This document shows, one piece after another, positions 8,349 to 18,501 of a stretch of DNA of 64,000 nt (positions are counted from its first letter, which is position 1; each line of letters opens with the position of its first letter). The stretch lies in the NCBI GenBank assembly GCA_020723995.1, contig DYHT01000002.1, forward strand, positions 23,847 to 87,846. Direction: 5' to 3'. Source of the DNA: Chloroflexus sp. (GTDB lineage: Bacteria > Chloroflexota > Anaerolineae > Anaerolineales > Villigracilaceae). The position numbers were made by a program, and so were the translations under genes. The notes under the pieces are model-generated. The model saw only the letters and a list, made by a program, of their open reading frames with translations, did not search any database and had not been told where the DNA came from.

Positions 8349-10391
8349 TCACTCCTCCCCCGCCAGCAACTTGATCCTCTCCCACGGCTTCAAATTCTCA
8401 TCCTCCGCCAAAACGGACTTCAACTCATACATCTCGTCGCGCAGGGCGGCAGCCTTCTCGAACTCCAGGTTCTTGGCCGCTTCCTTCATCTGCTTTTCGA
8501 GTTCGGCAATGACGCGCTGCAACTCATTGCGCGAGGTGACCGCCTCACGACGCTTCGTCTTGTATTCGCCCCGCATCTCGGCCACCGCCTTGACCGATAA
8601 CTGGTCGGTCAGGTCGCGGATGGCCTTGTGGATACTGACCGGCACGATGCCGTGTTCCTGATTGAACTTGACCTGCTTGGCGCGGCGGCGTTCCGTCTCG
8701 TCAATCGCCCGTTTCATCGAATCGGTCATCCGGTCGGCGTACATGATGACCCGTCCGTCCACGTGACGGGTGGCGCGGCCGGTGGTCTGGATGAGGGCTG
8801 TATCGGAGCGCAGGAAACCTTCCTTGTCCGCGTCCAGGATGGCGACGAGGGAAACTTCCGGCAAGTCCAATCCTTCGCGCAGCAGGTTGATGCCCACGAC
8901 CACGTCGAACACGCCCAGGCGCAGGTCGCGCAGGATGCCGATGCGTTCCAGCGTCTCCACTTCCGAGTGCAGGTAGTGAACCTTGATGCCGAGTTCCATC
9001 AGGTAATCGGCCAGGTCCTCGGCCATGCGCTTCGTAAGTGTAGTAACTAAAACGCGCTGTCCCACCTCGACGCGGGCGCGGATCTCCTTGACCAAATCGT
9101 CAATCTGGCCCTTCACCGGGCGGACTTCGACCTGCGGGTCCACCAGCCCGGTCGGGCGGATGATCTGCTCGACGACCTGGTCGGCGCGTGCCATTTCGTA
9201 CGGGCCGGGCGTGGCCGAGGTGTAGATGGTGTAGCCCATCACCTGCTCGAACTCGGCGAACTTGAGCGGACGGTTGTCCAGCGCCGAGGGCAGGCGGAAG
9301 CCGTACTCGACCAACGTTCCTTTGCGTGTGCGGTCGCCGTTGTACATGCCGCGGATTTGCGGCACGCTCATGTGGCTTTCGTCAATCACCAGCAGGTAGT
9401 CGCTGGGCAGGAAGTCGATCAGCGTCCAGGGATGCGTGCCGGGGGCGCGCTGATCTAATTGGCGCGAGTAGTTCTCGATGCCGGAGCAGTAACCCACTTC
9501 CTTGAGCATTTCCAAATCGTAACGCGTGCGCTGTTCGATGCGCTGGGCTTCGAGCAGTTTTTCATTGGCCTTGAAATAGGCGACGCGCTCTTCCAACTCT
9601 TTTTCGATATTGACAATGGATTCCTTGAGCCGGTCTTCATCGGCCAGGTAATGCTTGGCCGGGTAGATGTCGGCGTGGTCGGGTTCGGACAGGATTTCGC
9701 CGGTCAGCGGGGAGAACTCCATGATGCGCTCCACCTCGTCGCCGAAAAACGTGATACGCACGCCGCGTTTATCCTCGTAGGCGGGGATGATCTCCAGGGT
9801 GTCGCCGCGCACGCGGAAGGTGCCGGGGCGCAGTTCCATGTCATTGCGCTGGTACTGCCCGTCCACCAGTTGCCGGATGAGCGCGTTGCGCCGGGTAATC
9901 TCCCCCACCTTCAGGTTGACCACGCCCTTGCCGTACTCCTCGGGCGAACCCAGGCCGTAGATGCACGAGACCGAGGCTACGATGATGACGTCCCGCCGTG
10001 ACATCAGCGCGGTGGTGGCCGCCAGGCGCAGGCGCTCGATCTCCTCGTTGATCTCGGTCTCTTTCTCGATGTACAGATCCTGGCGCGGCACGTAGGCTTC
10101 CGGCTGGTAGTAATCGTAGTACGAGACGAAGTACGAGACAGCGTTATCCGGGAAGAACTCACGGAACTCGGCGTACAATTGCGCCGCCAGGGTTTTGTTG
10201 TGCGCCATGATGAGCGCCGGTTTTTGCACCTGCTGGATGACGCTCGCAATTGAATAGGTTTTGCCAGTACCGGTCGCGCCAAGCAGGACCTGGTGCCTGA
10301 GTCCGCGCTGGATGCCGTCCACCAACTGACGGATGGCCTCCGGCTGGTCGCCGGTGGGCTGGAAGGGGGAGATGAGTTTGAAGGTAGACAT
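8349..10391 (-). CDS. uvrB: Excinuclease ABC subunit B
   Basis: A 680-residue UvrB, full length. Visible are Walker [15 protein letters not shown] (~37-50), the DNA-inserting beta-hairpin region [18 protein letters not shown] (~92-109), helicase motifs through [22 protein letters not shown] (in two pieces around ~500-520) and QTTGRATRH, and the C-terminal UVR motif [20 protein letters not shown] that binds UvrC or UvrA. It loads onto damaged DNA after UvrA and recruits UvrC in nucleotide excision repair. It is a single gene with no uvrA or uvrC nearby. The ATG at 10391 starts [20 protein letters not shown], the normal N-terminus. Confidence 0.97.
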   Translation of the reverse strand: MSTFKLISPFQPTGDQPEAIRQLVDGIQRGLRHQVLLGATGTGKTYSIASVIQQVQKPALIMAHNKTLAAQLYAEFREFFPDNAVSYFVSYYDYYQPEAYVPRQDLYIEKETEINEEIERLRLAATTALMSRRDVIIVASVSCIYGLGSPEEYGKGVVNLKVGEITRRNALIRQLVDGQYQRNDMELRPGTFRVRGDTLEIIPAYEDKRGVRITFFGDEVERIMEFSPLTGEILSEPDHADIYPAKHYLADEDRLKESIVNIEKELEERVAYFKANEKLLEAQRIEQRTRYDLEMLKEVGYCSGIENYSRQLDQRAPGTHPWTLIDFLPSDYLLVIDESHMSVPQIRGMYNGDRTRKGTLVEYGFRLPSALDNRPLKFAEFEQVMGYTIYTSATPGPYEMARADQVVEQIIRPTGLVDPQVEVRPVKGQIDDLVKEIRARVEVGQRVLVTTLTKRMAEDLADYLMELGIKVHYLHSEVETLERIGILRDLRLGVFDVVVGINLLREGLDLPEVSLVAILDADKEGFLRSDTALIQTTGRATRHVDGRVIMYADRMTDSMKRAIDETERRRAKQVKFNQEHGIVPVSIHKAIRDLTDQLSVKAVAEMRGEYKTKRREAVTSRNELQRVIAELEKQMKEAAKNLEFEKAAALRDEMYELKSVLAEDENLKPWERIKLLAGEE

Positions 10392-10402
10392 GTTTCGTTC
10401 AG

Positions 10403-10951
10403 TTATTTCTGGCTAAGGCGCTTCTTGAACAATTCAAACTTGCGCTCAAAGTCTTGTGGGTCAGAGTGCAGACTAAAGGTTTCAACTTTAGGCAGCACTT
10501 CTTGAAAATACTGTTCCAGACTTACCAGATCAATCACCCCCGAGTGAATCATGCTGATAACGTCAGCGTAATCTTTTTCTGTGCCGCGGTGAAGTTTCCC
10601 TTAAGCAACCGAGTAGAAGTCAAAGTGAAATACGTCGAGTGCGCCGTACTGCCCAACGTAACTGTGACGACTCTGATAACCTGCAGGGAGAGGTAAAAAT
10701 TCGTCAGGAGAGGCCTGTTCAACAGGCAATTGCATTTCACAGCTGAGGCGGCGCAGACAGCCAATGAATTCATCCTGATGTCCAGGAGGAACATCAAACC
10801 TCAGATCAATGTCGAATGTGCTCTCTTTGGCAGCTACCAGAAGAAGAGAAGAACCGCCAACGAGGTAAATTCTGCCAGGGTGACGGTAACACTGACCCAA
10901 TCGTTGCAAGAAATCCACAAGCGATCGTGAGTCAACGGGCCTGTTTTCCAT
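10403..10951 (-). pseudogene. Nucleotidyltransferase (DUF6036-like) with an internal stop
   Basis: Reading from the ATG at 10951 gives 116 residues with the nucleotidyltransferase-fold marks IYLVGGSSLLLVAAKESTFD and DIDLRFDV, ending DFYSVA and TAA at 10601-10603. The same frame then continues for 65 more codons (GKLHRGTEKDYADVISMIHS and so on) to a second TAA at 10403-10405. This is what an intact family member would have (SVALxKL...RGTEKDYADV). A single base change, for example TTA to TAA, explains the stop. The gene overlaps the upstream gene by 20 bases. Related proteins often act in toxin-antitoxin or abortive-infection pairs. Confidence 0.75.
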
Positions 10952-11453
10952 AACCTAGCCTGAGTTGGTCCAGGAAGAGTGCTATCACAGATTGGTAGGT
11001 TTTCAACCACTCGTAGCCGGTTTCCTGCTTTTGCAAGTCTGCTAGAGCACGCAATCCTGCTTCACCATAGTGGTCGTCTGGGGGTGGGAGAGTCTGTCCG
11101 AAATAATCCGGCAGTAATGGAAAGTCACCAAGATATAGTCCCAATGTCCCATGCCACAGCCGCTGTAGATAAACAGCGGCTGTGTACATGTGGCACAATA
11201 TCTTGGCAGTAACAGGCTCAAGCGAGACGACTTTTTCTGGGACAAAGGCCGAATAATCTGGATGTCGCAGGAACAAAGGGATTAAAGCCTCTCGGAAACG
11301 AGGCTGCGGATGCCGGGCAAGGGTAGTAATCAGAGTAGTGATGTCGAGAGGCGACCATTCAGTTTTGGCCTCGCTCACCCGCAAATGACGCACGTCGTGG
11401 TCGGCCAGCGCGCTGGCTAATGCTGCATTGTCGAGAATATGAGACCCGTTCAC
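10932..11453 (-). CDS. Hypothetical protein paired with the nucleotidyltransferase
   Basis: A 173-residue, mostly helical, soluble protein that I do not recognise. It starts at a GTG (11453) with no strong ribosome site. It ends 20 bases inside the nucleotidyltransferase gene, so the two are translationally coupled. Its position before a DUF6036-like nucleotidyltransferase suggests it is the partner in a two-gene defence or toxin-antitoxin module. Notable segments are ILDNAALASALADHDVRHLR near the N-terminus and several Tyr/Trp-rich helices towards the C-terminus. No catalytic motif is evident. Confidence 0.65.
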   Translation of the reverse strand: MNGSHILDNAALASALADHDVRHLRVSEAKTEWSPLDITTLITTLARHPQPRFREALIPLFLRHPDYSAFVPEKVVSLEPVTAKILCHMYTAAVYLQRLWHGTLGLYLGDFPLLPDYFGQTLPPPDDHYGEAGLRALADLQKQETGYEWLKTYQSVIALFLDQLRLGYGKQAR

Positions 11454-11608
11454 ATCGCCATTCTAACCCATCAGCTCCACTTTAGCAATCATGTTTTTCT
11501 ATCACAACCGAGGGTGAAGCAGTGGCGCGACGACCGAATGATACGGGGAAGCCACCGATTGAAATCGGTGTCGGATTGATCCGATGCCTGAACAGAAACA
11601 TATTATGT

Positions 11609-12580
11609 TTACAATGGCAGCCAGGCGCCAATGTCTTTCTCTCGCGCCCGCCGGTAGATTTCCGGCGCGACGGCCATATCGTCCATCGCCAGTCCGAGGT
11701 TGATAGCAAGCGTCCGTTCCTTGTTGGATTGGCGGCCTGGCTTGAGTCCGGCCGCGATTTCGCCCAGGTCGGCGTAGGGGTCGGGCGTCTGTTGAAAGTA
11801 ACCAACGGACTTGTAATACTGAAATTGGGCGTGGTCGTCGGTGCTGATGCGATCCATCTGCGCCAGCGCGCCGCCGGTCCAATACGAATCGAAGTCCACC
11901 GCCGAACCGAACGCGCCGGGCTTGAGCCAGTCCTTTTCGATGGCCGGAGTTGGGTGCTTTAGAATCGGGCCGGAGGTCACGACCAGGTCCGATTCAACGA
12001 CGGCCTGCTTTGGTTCCTTGACGCCGATGATCTCGAAATCGAATTTGGCCTGCATCTCGGCGATGTATTTCTCCTGCGCCTCGGGCAGGATGTCGTAAGC
12101 GTAGACGCGCTCGAGCGGGAACAAGCAGGCCAGCGCTTCCAGGTTCGTCCGTCCCTGCACGCCGCAGGCCAGGATGCCGGCCGCCGCGCTGTTCGGACGC
12201 GCCAGATACTTGGCCGAGAGGCCGGTCGCCGCGCCGGTGCGGTAGGCAGTGATCCAGGCGCAGTCCATCACGGCGTAGGGGATGCCGGTCTCGGCGTCGT
12301 TGAGGATGAGCAGGCCGGTGATGTAGGGCAGGCCGCGCTTGTAGTTCTCCGGGTAGCCGCTGACCCACTTGATGCCCGCCGATTTCAGCGAGGGGATGTA
12401 GGCCGGCATGGCGTGGATGAAGGCGTCCGGCATGGTGTGGATGCCGGGCTTGGGCGGCATCTCGACCTTGCCACGACCCTTCTCGCCGAAGGCTTCTTCG
12501 AGCAGGCGCAGGATGGTGGGCATGTCGAGGGCGGTTTTCTCCACGTCGGCGCGGGAGAGATAGAGTAGTTTTTCAGTCAT
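11609..12580 (-). CDS. Ornithine cyclodeaminase / mu-crystallin family enzyme
   Basis: A 323-residue protein of the OCD/mu-crystallin fold. Residues ~130-140 hold the NAD-binding turn (ILACGVQGRTNLEAL), and the N-terminal half has the substrate-loop KPGIHTMPDAFIHAMPAYIP and AGIKWVSGYPENY. Family members are NAD-dependent imine reductases, amino-acid dehydrogenases or cyclodeaminases, and the exact substrate cannot be told from sequence. The gene is monocistronic. A TTATAATTATAA palindrome lies in the spacer to the divergent ZIP transporter and could serve as a -10 on both strands. The 11454-11608 spacer on its 3' side contains a small hairpin (ACCGATT/AATCGGT). Confidence 0.85.
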   Translation of the reverse strand: MTEKLLYLSRADVEKTALDMPTILRLLEEAFGEKGRGKVEMPPKPGIHTMPDAFIHAMPAYIPSLKSAGIKWVSGYPENYKRGLPYITGLLILNDAETGIPYAVMDCAWITAYRTGAATGLSAKYLARPNSAAAGILACGVQGRTNLEALACLFPLERVYAYDILPEAQEKYIAEMQAKFDFEIIGVKEPKQAVVESDLVVTSGPILKHPTPAIEKDWLKPGAFGSAVDFDSYWTGGALAQMDRISTDDHAQFQYYKSVGYFQQTPDPYADLGEIAAGLKPGRQSNKERTLAINLGLAMDDMAVAPEIYRRAREKDIGAWLPL

Positions 12581-12703
12581 TGAATTCTCCTTGTCAGAAT
12601 TAGGCCGGGATCACACAGATACCTTATAATTATAAGTCATACTGGTCCGACAGACCGGTCTTGTTATACATGGCTCCTTCATCACCAGGAAACGAGGCGG
12701 AGA

Positions 12704-13519
12704 ATGATTCTTGAATGGCTTTCGAATCTCAACCCCATCTGGCAGGCCCTTGTGGGTACAACCTTTACCTGGTTCCTGACCGCGCTAGGAGCAGCCACTG
12801 TTTTCATTTTCAAAAGCGTCAACCGGAAAATTCTGAATGCCATGCTCGGTTTTGCCGCGGGTGTGATGATCGCCGCCAGTTACTGGTCACTGCTGGACCC
12901 GGCTATCGAAATGGCAGCCGGGTCCAAGCTGCCGGCATGGTTTCCGGCCACGACAGGATTTCTACTCGGCGGCGTGTTCTTGTGGAGTGTGGACAAGCTG
13001 CTGCCGCACCTGCATATCGGTTATCCCATTGAGGAGGCTGAGGGCATCAAAACCAACTGGAAGCGCAGCATTTTGCTGGTTTTGGCCATCACCCTGCACA
13101 ATATCCCCGAAGGATTGGCGGTCGGGGTGGCCTTCGGCGCAGTAGCAGCGGGTATGCCCTCGGCATCCCTGGCCGGCGCGGCAGCACTTGCGATCGGCAT
13201 CGGGATCCAGAACTTTCCAGAGGGGGCTGCGGTATCCATTCCCTTGCGGCGGGAAGGAGTAAACCGCCTGAAAAGTTTCTGGTATGGACAGTTATCCGGC
13301 CTAGTCGAGCCGGTGGCAGGTGTCCTTGGAGCAGCCGCGGTACTGCTCATCCGCCCAATTCTGCCCTATGCGCTGGCATTCGCGGCGGGGGCGATGATCT
13401 ACGTCGTCGTTGAGGAGTTGATCCCGGAATCGCAGAGGGAGAAGGAAACCCACCTGTCCACAATCGGGGCGATGCTTGGTTTCGCCGTGATGATGATGCT
13501 GGACGTGGCGCTGGGATGA
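12704..13519 (+). CDS. ZIP-family divalent metal transporter
   Basis: A 271-residue membrane protein with about eight hydrophobic segments. Two metal-site signatures of the ZIP family are present: [16 protein letters not shown] (~126) and [15 protein letters not shown] (~165). ZupT-type ZIP proteins import zinc, iron or manganese. The start has GAGGCGGAG just upstream. An AGACCGGTCT palindrome lies about 50 bases before the ATG and could be an operator. A bidirectional terminator follows. Confidence 0.93.
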   Translation: MILEWLSNLNPIWQALVGTTFTWFLTALGAATVFIFKSVNRKILNAMLGFAAGVMIAASYWSLLDPAIEMAAGSKLPAWFPATTGFLLGGVFLWSVDKLLPHLHIGYPIEEAEGIKTNWKRSILLVLAITLHNIPEGLAVGVAFGAVAAGMPSASLAGAAALAIGIGIQNFPEGAAVSIPLRREGVNRLKSFWYGQLSGLVEPVAGVLGAAAVLLIRPILPYALAFAAGAMIYVVVEELIPESQREKETHLSTIGAMLGFAVMMMLDVALG

Positions 13520-13556
13520 TTCTCTGACATGAGGCAACAGGAACATGACTAATCAA

Positions 13557-13597
13557 AAGACCCTCAAGGTTCTTGTCACCTTCAGGGTCTTATTTTT
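13557..13597. terminator. Bidirectional terminator between ZIP gene and tRNA-His
   Basis: A stem of AGACCCT plus AAGG pairs with CCTT plus AGGGTCT, separated by a nine-base loop. It is followed by TATTTTT on the + strand and by TTTTGATT on the minus strand. It therefore ends both the ZIP gene and the convergent hisS-tRNA-His unit. Confidence 0.85.
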
Positions 13598-13598
13598 C

Positions 13599-13675
13599 TG
13601 GGGTGGCTGACGGGGCTTGAACCCGCAACACCTTGATCCACAGTCAAGTGCTCTGCCGATTGAGCTACAGCCACC
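13599..13675 (-). tRNA. tRNA-His (GTG)
   Basis: A full cloverleaf on the minus strand: 5' GGTGGCT acceptor (including the G-1 expected of tRNA-His), D-loop AGCTCAATCGGCAGAGC, anticodon loop CTGTGGA (anticodon GTG) and T-loop GGTTCAAGC. The acceptor 3' strand AGCCACC is followed by an encoded CCA, and C73 pairs with G-1. It lies 36 bases after the hisS stop on the same strand. Confidence 0.95.
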
Positions 13676-13711
13676 GCGCTTGTGACCGGATGGTCAAGCG
13701 GGCAAATTTTA

Positions 13712-15001
13712 TCACGAAGCCAGAACCTTCGCAAGCGCCTGCCGGATCGCCTCGGCTGCCTTCTCGCGCGCAACTGTCACCTGCTTGCCTCGAGCCAGGT
13801 CTTTGAGCGTCACCTTGCCAGCAGCAGCTTCGTCTGGACCAACCACGGTGACCAGGCGTATGCCCATGCGATCTGCGAACTTGAATTGCTTGGGCAGCTT
13901 GGCCGGTTCTGGGTAACAGGTCACGCTCAGCCCGGTCCGGCGCAGCTCGGAGGCCAGGGCGTAAGACTCCAGCAAACGCTCATGATCAAACACAGTCACT
14001 AATACCGGCGCTGGAGAGACCTTCAAATCTTTGGGCAGCAAGCCATATTTCTCCAACATGAGGGTGATGACCACATCTCCCATGGCGTAGCCGACCGCCG
14101 GGAGCCGGTCACCGCCCACGTCGGCCAGCAACTTATCGTAACGGCCGCCTCCCAGGATGGAACGCCTGATGTCTCCGCCCACCTCCCAGGCTTCGAAGAC
14201 CGTGCCGGTGTAATATGTAAAACCACGCACGATACCGGCGTCGAAGCGGACGTAATCGCTCAAGCCGAGCGTCTCGATGGCCTTGAAGAAGCGAATCAGT
14301 TCAGCCGAGTTTTTCCACAGTTCTTTATCAGCCAGCATGGCTTCGATCTGCGACAATTGCTCATCTGAGAGGCCGAGTTCGCTGGCTTTGGCGCGCCAGG
14401 CCTCGGCGGATAGCTTGTCGCGCTGGTCAATCCAGGCCGAGACAGCCGCCCGGCTCTCGGCTGGGATATCGAATGCGCTCAATTGGGCATCCAACAGGCA
14501 GCGGTCGCTGACCATGATCAGCACTTCCTTGGGCGTCAGGCCAACTGTCTTAAAGAACGTCGCTAGGACGGCCACGTTTTCGGCATCCGCTTCGGGTGAA
14601 TCAGGCCCCAGCAGGTCCACGTTCCATTGGAAAAATTCGCGCGTGCGTCCCTTTTGGGGCCGTTCATAGCGCCAGAACGGGCCGAACGACCACCAGCGCA
14701 GCGGGAAGACTAATACGTTCTGCTTTTGGGCGACCATGCGCGCCAGGCTGGGGGTCAACTCGGGACGCAGAGTAATTAACTTGCCGCCCCGATCCTCGAA
14801 AACATAGGACTGCTCTTTGACCATCTCTTCGTTCGATTTGGCGGCATACAACTCGAGGCTCTCCAGGAATGGGGCGTCCCATTCCTGGTAGCCAAAAGAT
14901 TCCGAGACCTGACGTATAATGTTATACAACCAGACGCGAATCGCCATCTGCTGCGGATAGAAATCGCGTGTGCCCTTTACAGGCGGAATGATATTTTTCA
15001 T
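13712..15001 (-). CDS. hisS: Histidyl-tRNA synthetase
   Basis: A 429-residue class II synthetase. Recognisable parts are PPVKGTRDFYPQQM at the N-terminus, motif 2 (WRYERPQKGRTREFFQWNVD region, ~115), the histidine-specific IVRGFTYYTGTVFE (~255), motif 3 GGGRYDKL and a C-terminal anticodon-binding domain of ~95 residues. It charges tRNA-His. The ATG at 15001 is preferred because GGAG lies six bases before it and MKNIIPPVKGTRD is the usual start. A reading 12 codons longer has no ribosome site. Its own tRNA gene follows directly, so the two are probably co-transcribed. Confidence 0.96.
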   Translation of the reverse strand: MKNIIPPVKGTRDFYPQQMAIRVWLYNIIRQVSESFGYQEWDAPFLESLELYAAKSNEEMVKEQSYVFEDRGGKLITLRPELTPSLARMVAQKQNVLVFPLRWWSFGPFWRYERPQKGRTREFFQWNVDLLGPDSPEADAENVAVLATFFKTVGLTPKEVLIMVSDRCLLDAQLSAFDIPAESRAAVSAWIDQRDKLSAEAWRAKASELGLSDEQLSQIEAMLADKELWKNSAELIRFFKAIETLGLSDYVRFDAGIVRGFTYYTGTVFEAWEVGGDIRRSILGGGRYDKLLADVGGDRLPAVGYAMGDVVITLMLEKYGLLPKDLKVSPAPVLVTVFDHERLLESYALASELRRTGLSVTCYPEPAKLPKQFKFADRMGIRLVTVVGPDEAAAGKVTLKDLARGKQVTVAREKAAEAIRQALAKVLAS

Positions 15002-15029
15002 GTTAGCTCCACTTCCAGGGGATGGACGA

Positions 15030-15077
15030 TTGACCATCGTCTGCCATCAGCCATCTGCCATCAGTCATCAGCCATCT
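15030..15077. repeat. Word repeat, GCCATCA family, copy 1
   Basis: Five imperfect copies of GCCATCA/GCCATCT in the hisS upstream region, preceded by a short complementary part (GATGG...CCATC). The same word builds the elements at 39736-39776, 53635-53702 and 54077-54150. The remainder of the 15002-15211 spacer holds no gene. Confidence 0.7.
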
Positions 15078-15211
15078 ATTGTCCGAATATTTTAGCATAC
15101 TTCTGTCAGCCAAATGTATGACAACTCACTCGCCGGATTAGGAAAGAATACACTATTGCTTATTTGTGATAAATAGTACAAATTGGGCAGCATAAGAGAA
15201 AGGAAAATGAC

Positions 15212-15703
15212 ATGAACCCACAACCTGAGATTATTGTTGAACTAAAAAAAATCCCCTGGTTCCGTGAACTCAAGCCGCAACACTTCCAGCGCATGGCCGC
15301 CATCGCCACGCTGCGCCGCGTGAAGGCCGGGGAAACGCTCTTTCATGAAGGCGATAAGGAGGATTATCTCTATATTGTCATGGAAGGGCGCGTGGCGCTG
15401 GATATGTTTGTGCCACACCGCGGTAAAATGCGCTTTTACACCGTCGAGTCAATGGATGTCTTCGGCTGGTCGAGCGTGACGCCGGTCGTCCACCAGCGCA
15501 CGGCCGGGGCGATGGCCGTGATGGACAGCCTGGTTGTCGCCCTGGATGCGGAAAAACTGCGCCAGATTTGCGACGAGGATCATGACCTGGGGTACGTGGT
15601 CATGCGCCGTCTGGCAAATATCGTCGCTGGCCGGTTGATGGTCACACGCCTGCAACTGATTGACATGTTCGCCCGGCCCGACCCGGAGAGCGGTGATGAT
15701 TGA
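15212..15703 (+). CDS. Cyclic nucleotide-binding domain protein
   Basis: A 163-residue protein made of one cyclic-nucleotide-binding (CRP-like) domain: GETLFHEGDKEDYLYIVMEG (~44-63) and VFGWSSVTP. There is no helix-turn-helix after the domain, so it is probably a sensor or redox-partner subunit rather than a transcription factor. The canonical Arg-Thr/Ser phosphate-binding cassette is only partly present, so the ligand is uncertain. It overlaps the hydrogenase beta-subunit gene by eight bases and is the first gene of the hydrogenase operon. AAAGGA precedes the ATG. Confidence 0.85.
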   Translation: MNPQPEIIVELKKIPWFRELKPQHFQRMAAIATLRRVKAGETLFHEGDKEDYLYIVMEGRVALDMFVPHRGKMRFYTVESMDVFGWSSVTPVVHQRTAGAMAVMDSLVVALDAEKLRQICDEDHDLGYVVMRRLANIVAGRLMVTRLQLIDMFARPDPESGDD

Positions 15704-16817
15704 ACGACATCTCGCCATCGACAGCGCCGTTTCGCTCCCAAAAAACGAACTCGACGCCGTGCTGTCTGATCTGCGTCAGCACGGCTACCAGACGGTCGGT
15801 CCGCGCCTGAAAGACGAGGGCCTGGTCTATGCCGGGATCGAAACACTGGACGACCTGCCGCGCGGCGTCATCAGCGAGCAGGCGGCCGGAACATTCCGGC
15901 TGGTTCAGGCCGGGCAGGAGCGCTACTTCGATATCATCCCCGGCGGGCAGTCGTGGAAACAGTTTCTCTTTCCGCCGCGCGTTACGCTCTTCACGGCGCG
16001 CAAGAACGGACACTGGCGCATCGAATCGGATGGCGAGCCTGCGCCGCGCTATGCCCTGATCGGCGTGCGCGCCTGCGAACTGGCCGCCATCGAGATCCAG
16101 GATCGCGCCTTCATGCGCGCGGACTATTGCGATCCCATTTACAGCGCCCGGCACAGGAACCTGTTCATCGTAGCCGTCAATTGTCTGCAACCGGCCGGGA
16201 CATGTTTCTGCGTCTCGATGGGAACGGGGCCACGCGCTGAACGCGGTTACGACCTGTGCCTGACCGAGCTGGATGACGTTTTCCTGGTCGAAATTGGCTC
16301 GGAACTGGGGCGCAGCCTGCTGGCAAAGCGCTCTTTTGAACCGGCCAGCGCCTTTCTGCAAAACGCTGCCAATCAGGGTCTCGAACAGGCTGCACAGCAA
16401 ATGGGTCGCCGCCTGGATACCAGCGACCTGCCCGACCTGCTGACAAAAAACCTGGAGGCCGAACGCTGGGAACAGGTGGGCAAACGCTGTCTCTCCTGCG
16501 CCAACTGCACCTTGGTCTGCCCCACTTGTTTCTGTTGGGACACGACCGATCATACCGACCTGCTTGGCAAAATCACGCGCCGCGAACGCGTCTGGGATTC
16601 CTGTTTCAATCCATCCTATTCCTATGTCGCGGGTGGCAACACCCGCCAGGCCATCCGCTCCCGTTACCGTCAGTGGCTGACGCACAAACTTGGCACGTGG
16701 AAGGAACAATATGGCACGCCCGGCTGCGTCGGGTGCGGGCGCTGCATCACCTGGTGCCCGGCCGGCATTGACCTGACCGAGGAAATTGCCGCCCTGCGCG
16801 AGGAGGTCAAGGCATGA
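15696..16817 (+). CDS. Group 3b hydrogenase beta subunit (4Fe-4S)
   Basis: A 373-residue iron-sulfur subunit of the sulfhydrogenase/NADP-linked [NiFe] hydrogenase type (HydB/ShyB). The N-terminal ~250 residues carry the conserved [15 protein letters not shown] and FCVSMGTGP segments. Two ferredoxin motifs follow: [17 protein letters not shown] (~265-281) and [17 protein letters not shown] (~346-362). It passes electrons between the small subunit and the flavin subunit. The ATG at 15696 overlaps the previous gene by eight bases and follows CGGAGAG. The next start overlaps its stop (ATGA). Confidence 0.92.
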   Translation: MIERHLAIDSAVSLPKNELDAVLSDLRQHGYQTVGPRLKDEGLVYAGIETLDDLPRGVISEQAAGTFRLVQAGQERYFDIIPGGQSWKQFLFPPRVTLFTARKNGHWRIESDGEPAPRYALIGVRACELAAIEIQDRAFMRADYCDPIYSARHRNLFIVAVNCLQPAGTCFCVSMGTGPRAERGYDLCLTELDDVFLVEIGSELGRSLLAKRSFEPASAFLQNAANQGLEQAAQQMGRRLDTSDLPDLLTKNLEAERWEQVGKRCLSCANCTLVCPTCFCWDTTDHTDLLGKITRRERVWDSCFNPSYSYVAGGNTRQAIRSRYRQWLTHKLGTWKEQYGTPGCVGCGRCITWCPAGIDLTEEIAALREEVKA

Positions 16818-17692
16818 CAACCACTGCAATCCACTCTGCCGCGCACCGCGCCGCGCATCCCGAACGCCTGCTCGAACCCGACTGGGCGGAAATCACCGCC
16901 ATCACACCCGAAACAGAGGATATTTCAACCTTCTGGCTGCGCTTCGATGGCGCCGCTGTTCAGGAACGCTACCGTTACCAACCTGGCCAGTTCAACATGC
17001 TCTATCTGCCCGGCTACGGCGAAGCGGCCATCTCGATCAGTTCCGACCCGCACAACCCTCAGCGGCTGGTGGGACACACCATCCGCTTTGTCGGCAATGT
17101 CACACGCGCCATCAGCCGCTTGAAGGCCGGCGACAGACTCGGTATGCGCGGGCCGTTCGGCGTGCCGTGGCCGATGCACGCAATCGAAGGCAAAGACGTG
17201 GTCATCGCCAGCGGCGGCATCGGCCTGGCCCCGCTGCGCCCGGCCATCTATCACATCCTTCACAACCGTGAGCGTTACAGTAAAGTCATTCTGGTTTACG
17301 GGGCGCGCACGCCGCGCGACCTGCTCTACTCAAACGAATACGACTCTTGGCGCAAGGCTGATATTGACGTGCAAATCACGGTGGACCGCGCCGATGAAAC
17401 CTGGAGCGGCCGCGTCGGCGTGGTGCCAATGTGGTTCTATCACTTCCGCGTCGACCCGCGCAAGACCGCCCTGCTGACCTGCGGCCCGGAAATCATGATC
17501 CGTTTCGTGGTCTTCGAAGCCCTGGCCCGCCGCATCCCGACCGACCAGATTTATGTCTCGCTGGAACGCAATATGAAATGCGGACAGGGCGCCTGCGGCC
17601 ACTGCCAGTTGGGGCCGTACTTCATCTGCAAAGACGGCCCGGTCTTCCCCTTCTCCGCTTTGGAGCGGTACTTCAACGTGGAGGAATTCTAA
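16814..17692 (+). CDS. Group 3b hydrogenase gamma subunit (FAD/NAD(P))
   Basis: A 292-residue diaphorase subunit. It has a ferredoxin-reductase fold: FAD-binding [14 protein letters not shown] (~54-67), the NAD(P) site [20 protein letters not shown] (~130-149), and a C-terminal [2Fe-2S] cluster [19 protein letters not shown] (~254-272). It transfers electrons between NAD(P)H and the beta subunit. It overlaps both neighbours by one to four bases, which is tight translational coupling. Confidence 0.93.
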   Translation: MTTTAIHSAAHRAAHPERLLEPDWAEITAITPETEDISTFWLRFDGAAVQERYRYQPGQFNMLYLPGYGEAAISISSDPHNPQRLVGHTIRFVGNVTRAISRLKAGDRLGMRGPFGVPWPMHAIEGKDVVIASGGIGLAPLRPAIYHILHNRERYSKVILVYGARTPRDLLYSNEYDSWRKADIDVQITVDRADETWSGRVGVVPMWFYHFRVDPRKTALLTCGPEIMIRFVVFEALARRIPTDQIYVSLERNMKCGQGACGHCQLGPYFICKDGPVFPFSALERYFNVEEF

Positions 17693-18501
17693 TGAGCGAC
17701 TCGATTAAACCCTCTGTGGCCGTCTATAAATTCTCATCCTGCGACGGCTGCCAGTTATCCCTGCTGAACCTGGAAGATGACCTGCTCGACCTGGCCGGCG
17801 CGGTGGATATTGCCTATTTCCTGGAGGCCACGCGGGCGGTCAAACCCGGGCCCTATGAGGTGGCCATGGTCGAAGGCTCAGTGACCACACCCCACGAGGC
17901 GGAACGCATCCGCCAGATACGTAGCGAGGCGCGCTTTCTAATTGCACTGGGCACTTGCGCCACGGCCGGCGGCATCCAGGCGCTGCGCAACTTCGGTAAT
18001 GCCGACGAATTGGCGCGCATGGTGTATCCCCATCCCGAATATCTCGAATACCTGGATAAATCCACCGCCATCGCCGAACATGTCAAAGTGGATTTGGAAA
18101 TCTGGGGCTGCCCAGTCAACAAGCATCTGGTGCTGGAGTGTACGGCTGCGCTGCTGCAAAAACGCAAGCCAAACTTGCCGCAATACACCCTCTGCATGGA
18201 GTGCAAACTGCGCGGCACGACCTGCGTGACGGTGGCGCAGGGTATGCCCTGCTTGGGCCCGGCCGTACAGGCTGGCTGCGGAGCGATTTGCCCGGCCAAC
18301 GGGCGCGGCTGCTACGGCTGCTTTGGCCCGGTCGCCTATGCCAACACGGAATCGCTGACCACAACCCTGCGCGCCCTTGACCGATACGCGGGCGAGACGG
18401 CGCTCTTGTTGCGCAACATCAGCGGTTACGCCCCGGCGTTCCGCAAAGCCGCCGAGACCCTGTTTTCCGCCGAGGTCACATCCCACAAGGATCCCCAATG
18501 A
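17692..18501 (+). CDS. Group 3b hydrogenase delta (small) subunit
   Basis: A 269-residue hydrogenase small subunit. The proximal cluster ligands are in SSCDGCQLSLLNLE (~15-28), LIALGTCATAGGI (~82), WGCPVNK, and then CMECKLRGTTC, GMPCLGPAVQAGCGAICP and GRGCYGCFGPV. These give the [4Fe-4S] clusters that take electrons from the NiFe site. The start is the ATG sharing its first base with the gamma-subunit TAA (TAATG). A longer in-frame reading from 17431 would lie inside the gamma gene and is not supported. Confidence 0.93.
   Translation: MSDSIKPSVAVYKFSSCDGCQLSLLNLEDDLLDLAGAVDIAYFLEATRAVKPGPYEVAMVEGSVTTPHEAERIRQIRSEARFLIALGTCATAGGIQALRNFGNADELARMVYPHPEYLEYLDKSTAIAEHVKVDLEIWGCPVNKHLVLECTAALLQKRKPNLPQYTLCMECKLRGTTCVTVAQGMPCLGPAVQAGCGAICPANGRGCYGCFGPVAYANTESLTTTLRALDRYAGETALLLRNISGYAPAFRKAAETLFSAEVTSHKDPQ

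Noticed and set aside
13682..14002. 106-codon + strand frame over the 3' end of hisS
   Set aside because: Shadow of hisS on the opposite strand.
15642..16829. 395-codon frame on the minus strand opposite the hydrogenase beta gene
   Set aside because: The opposite strand has clear cluster motifs and tight operon overlaps; no family resemblance on this strand.
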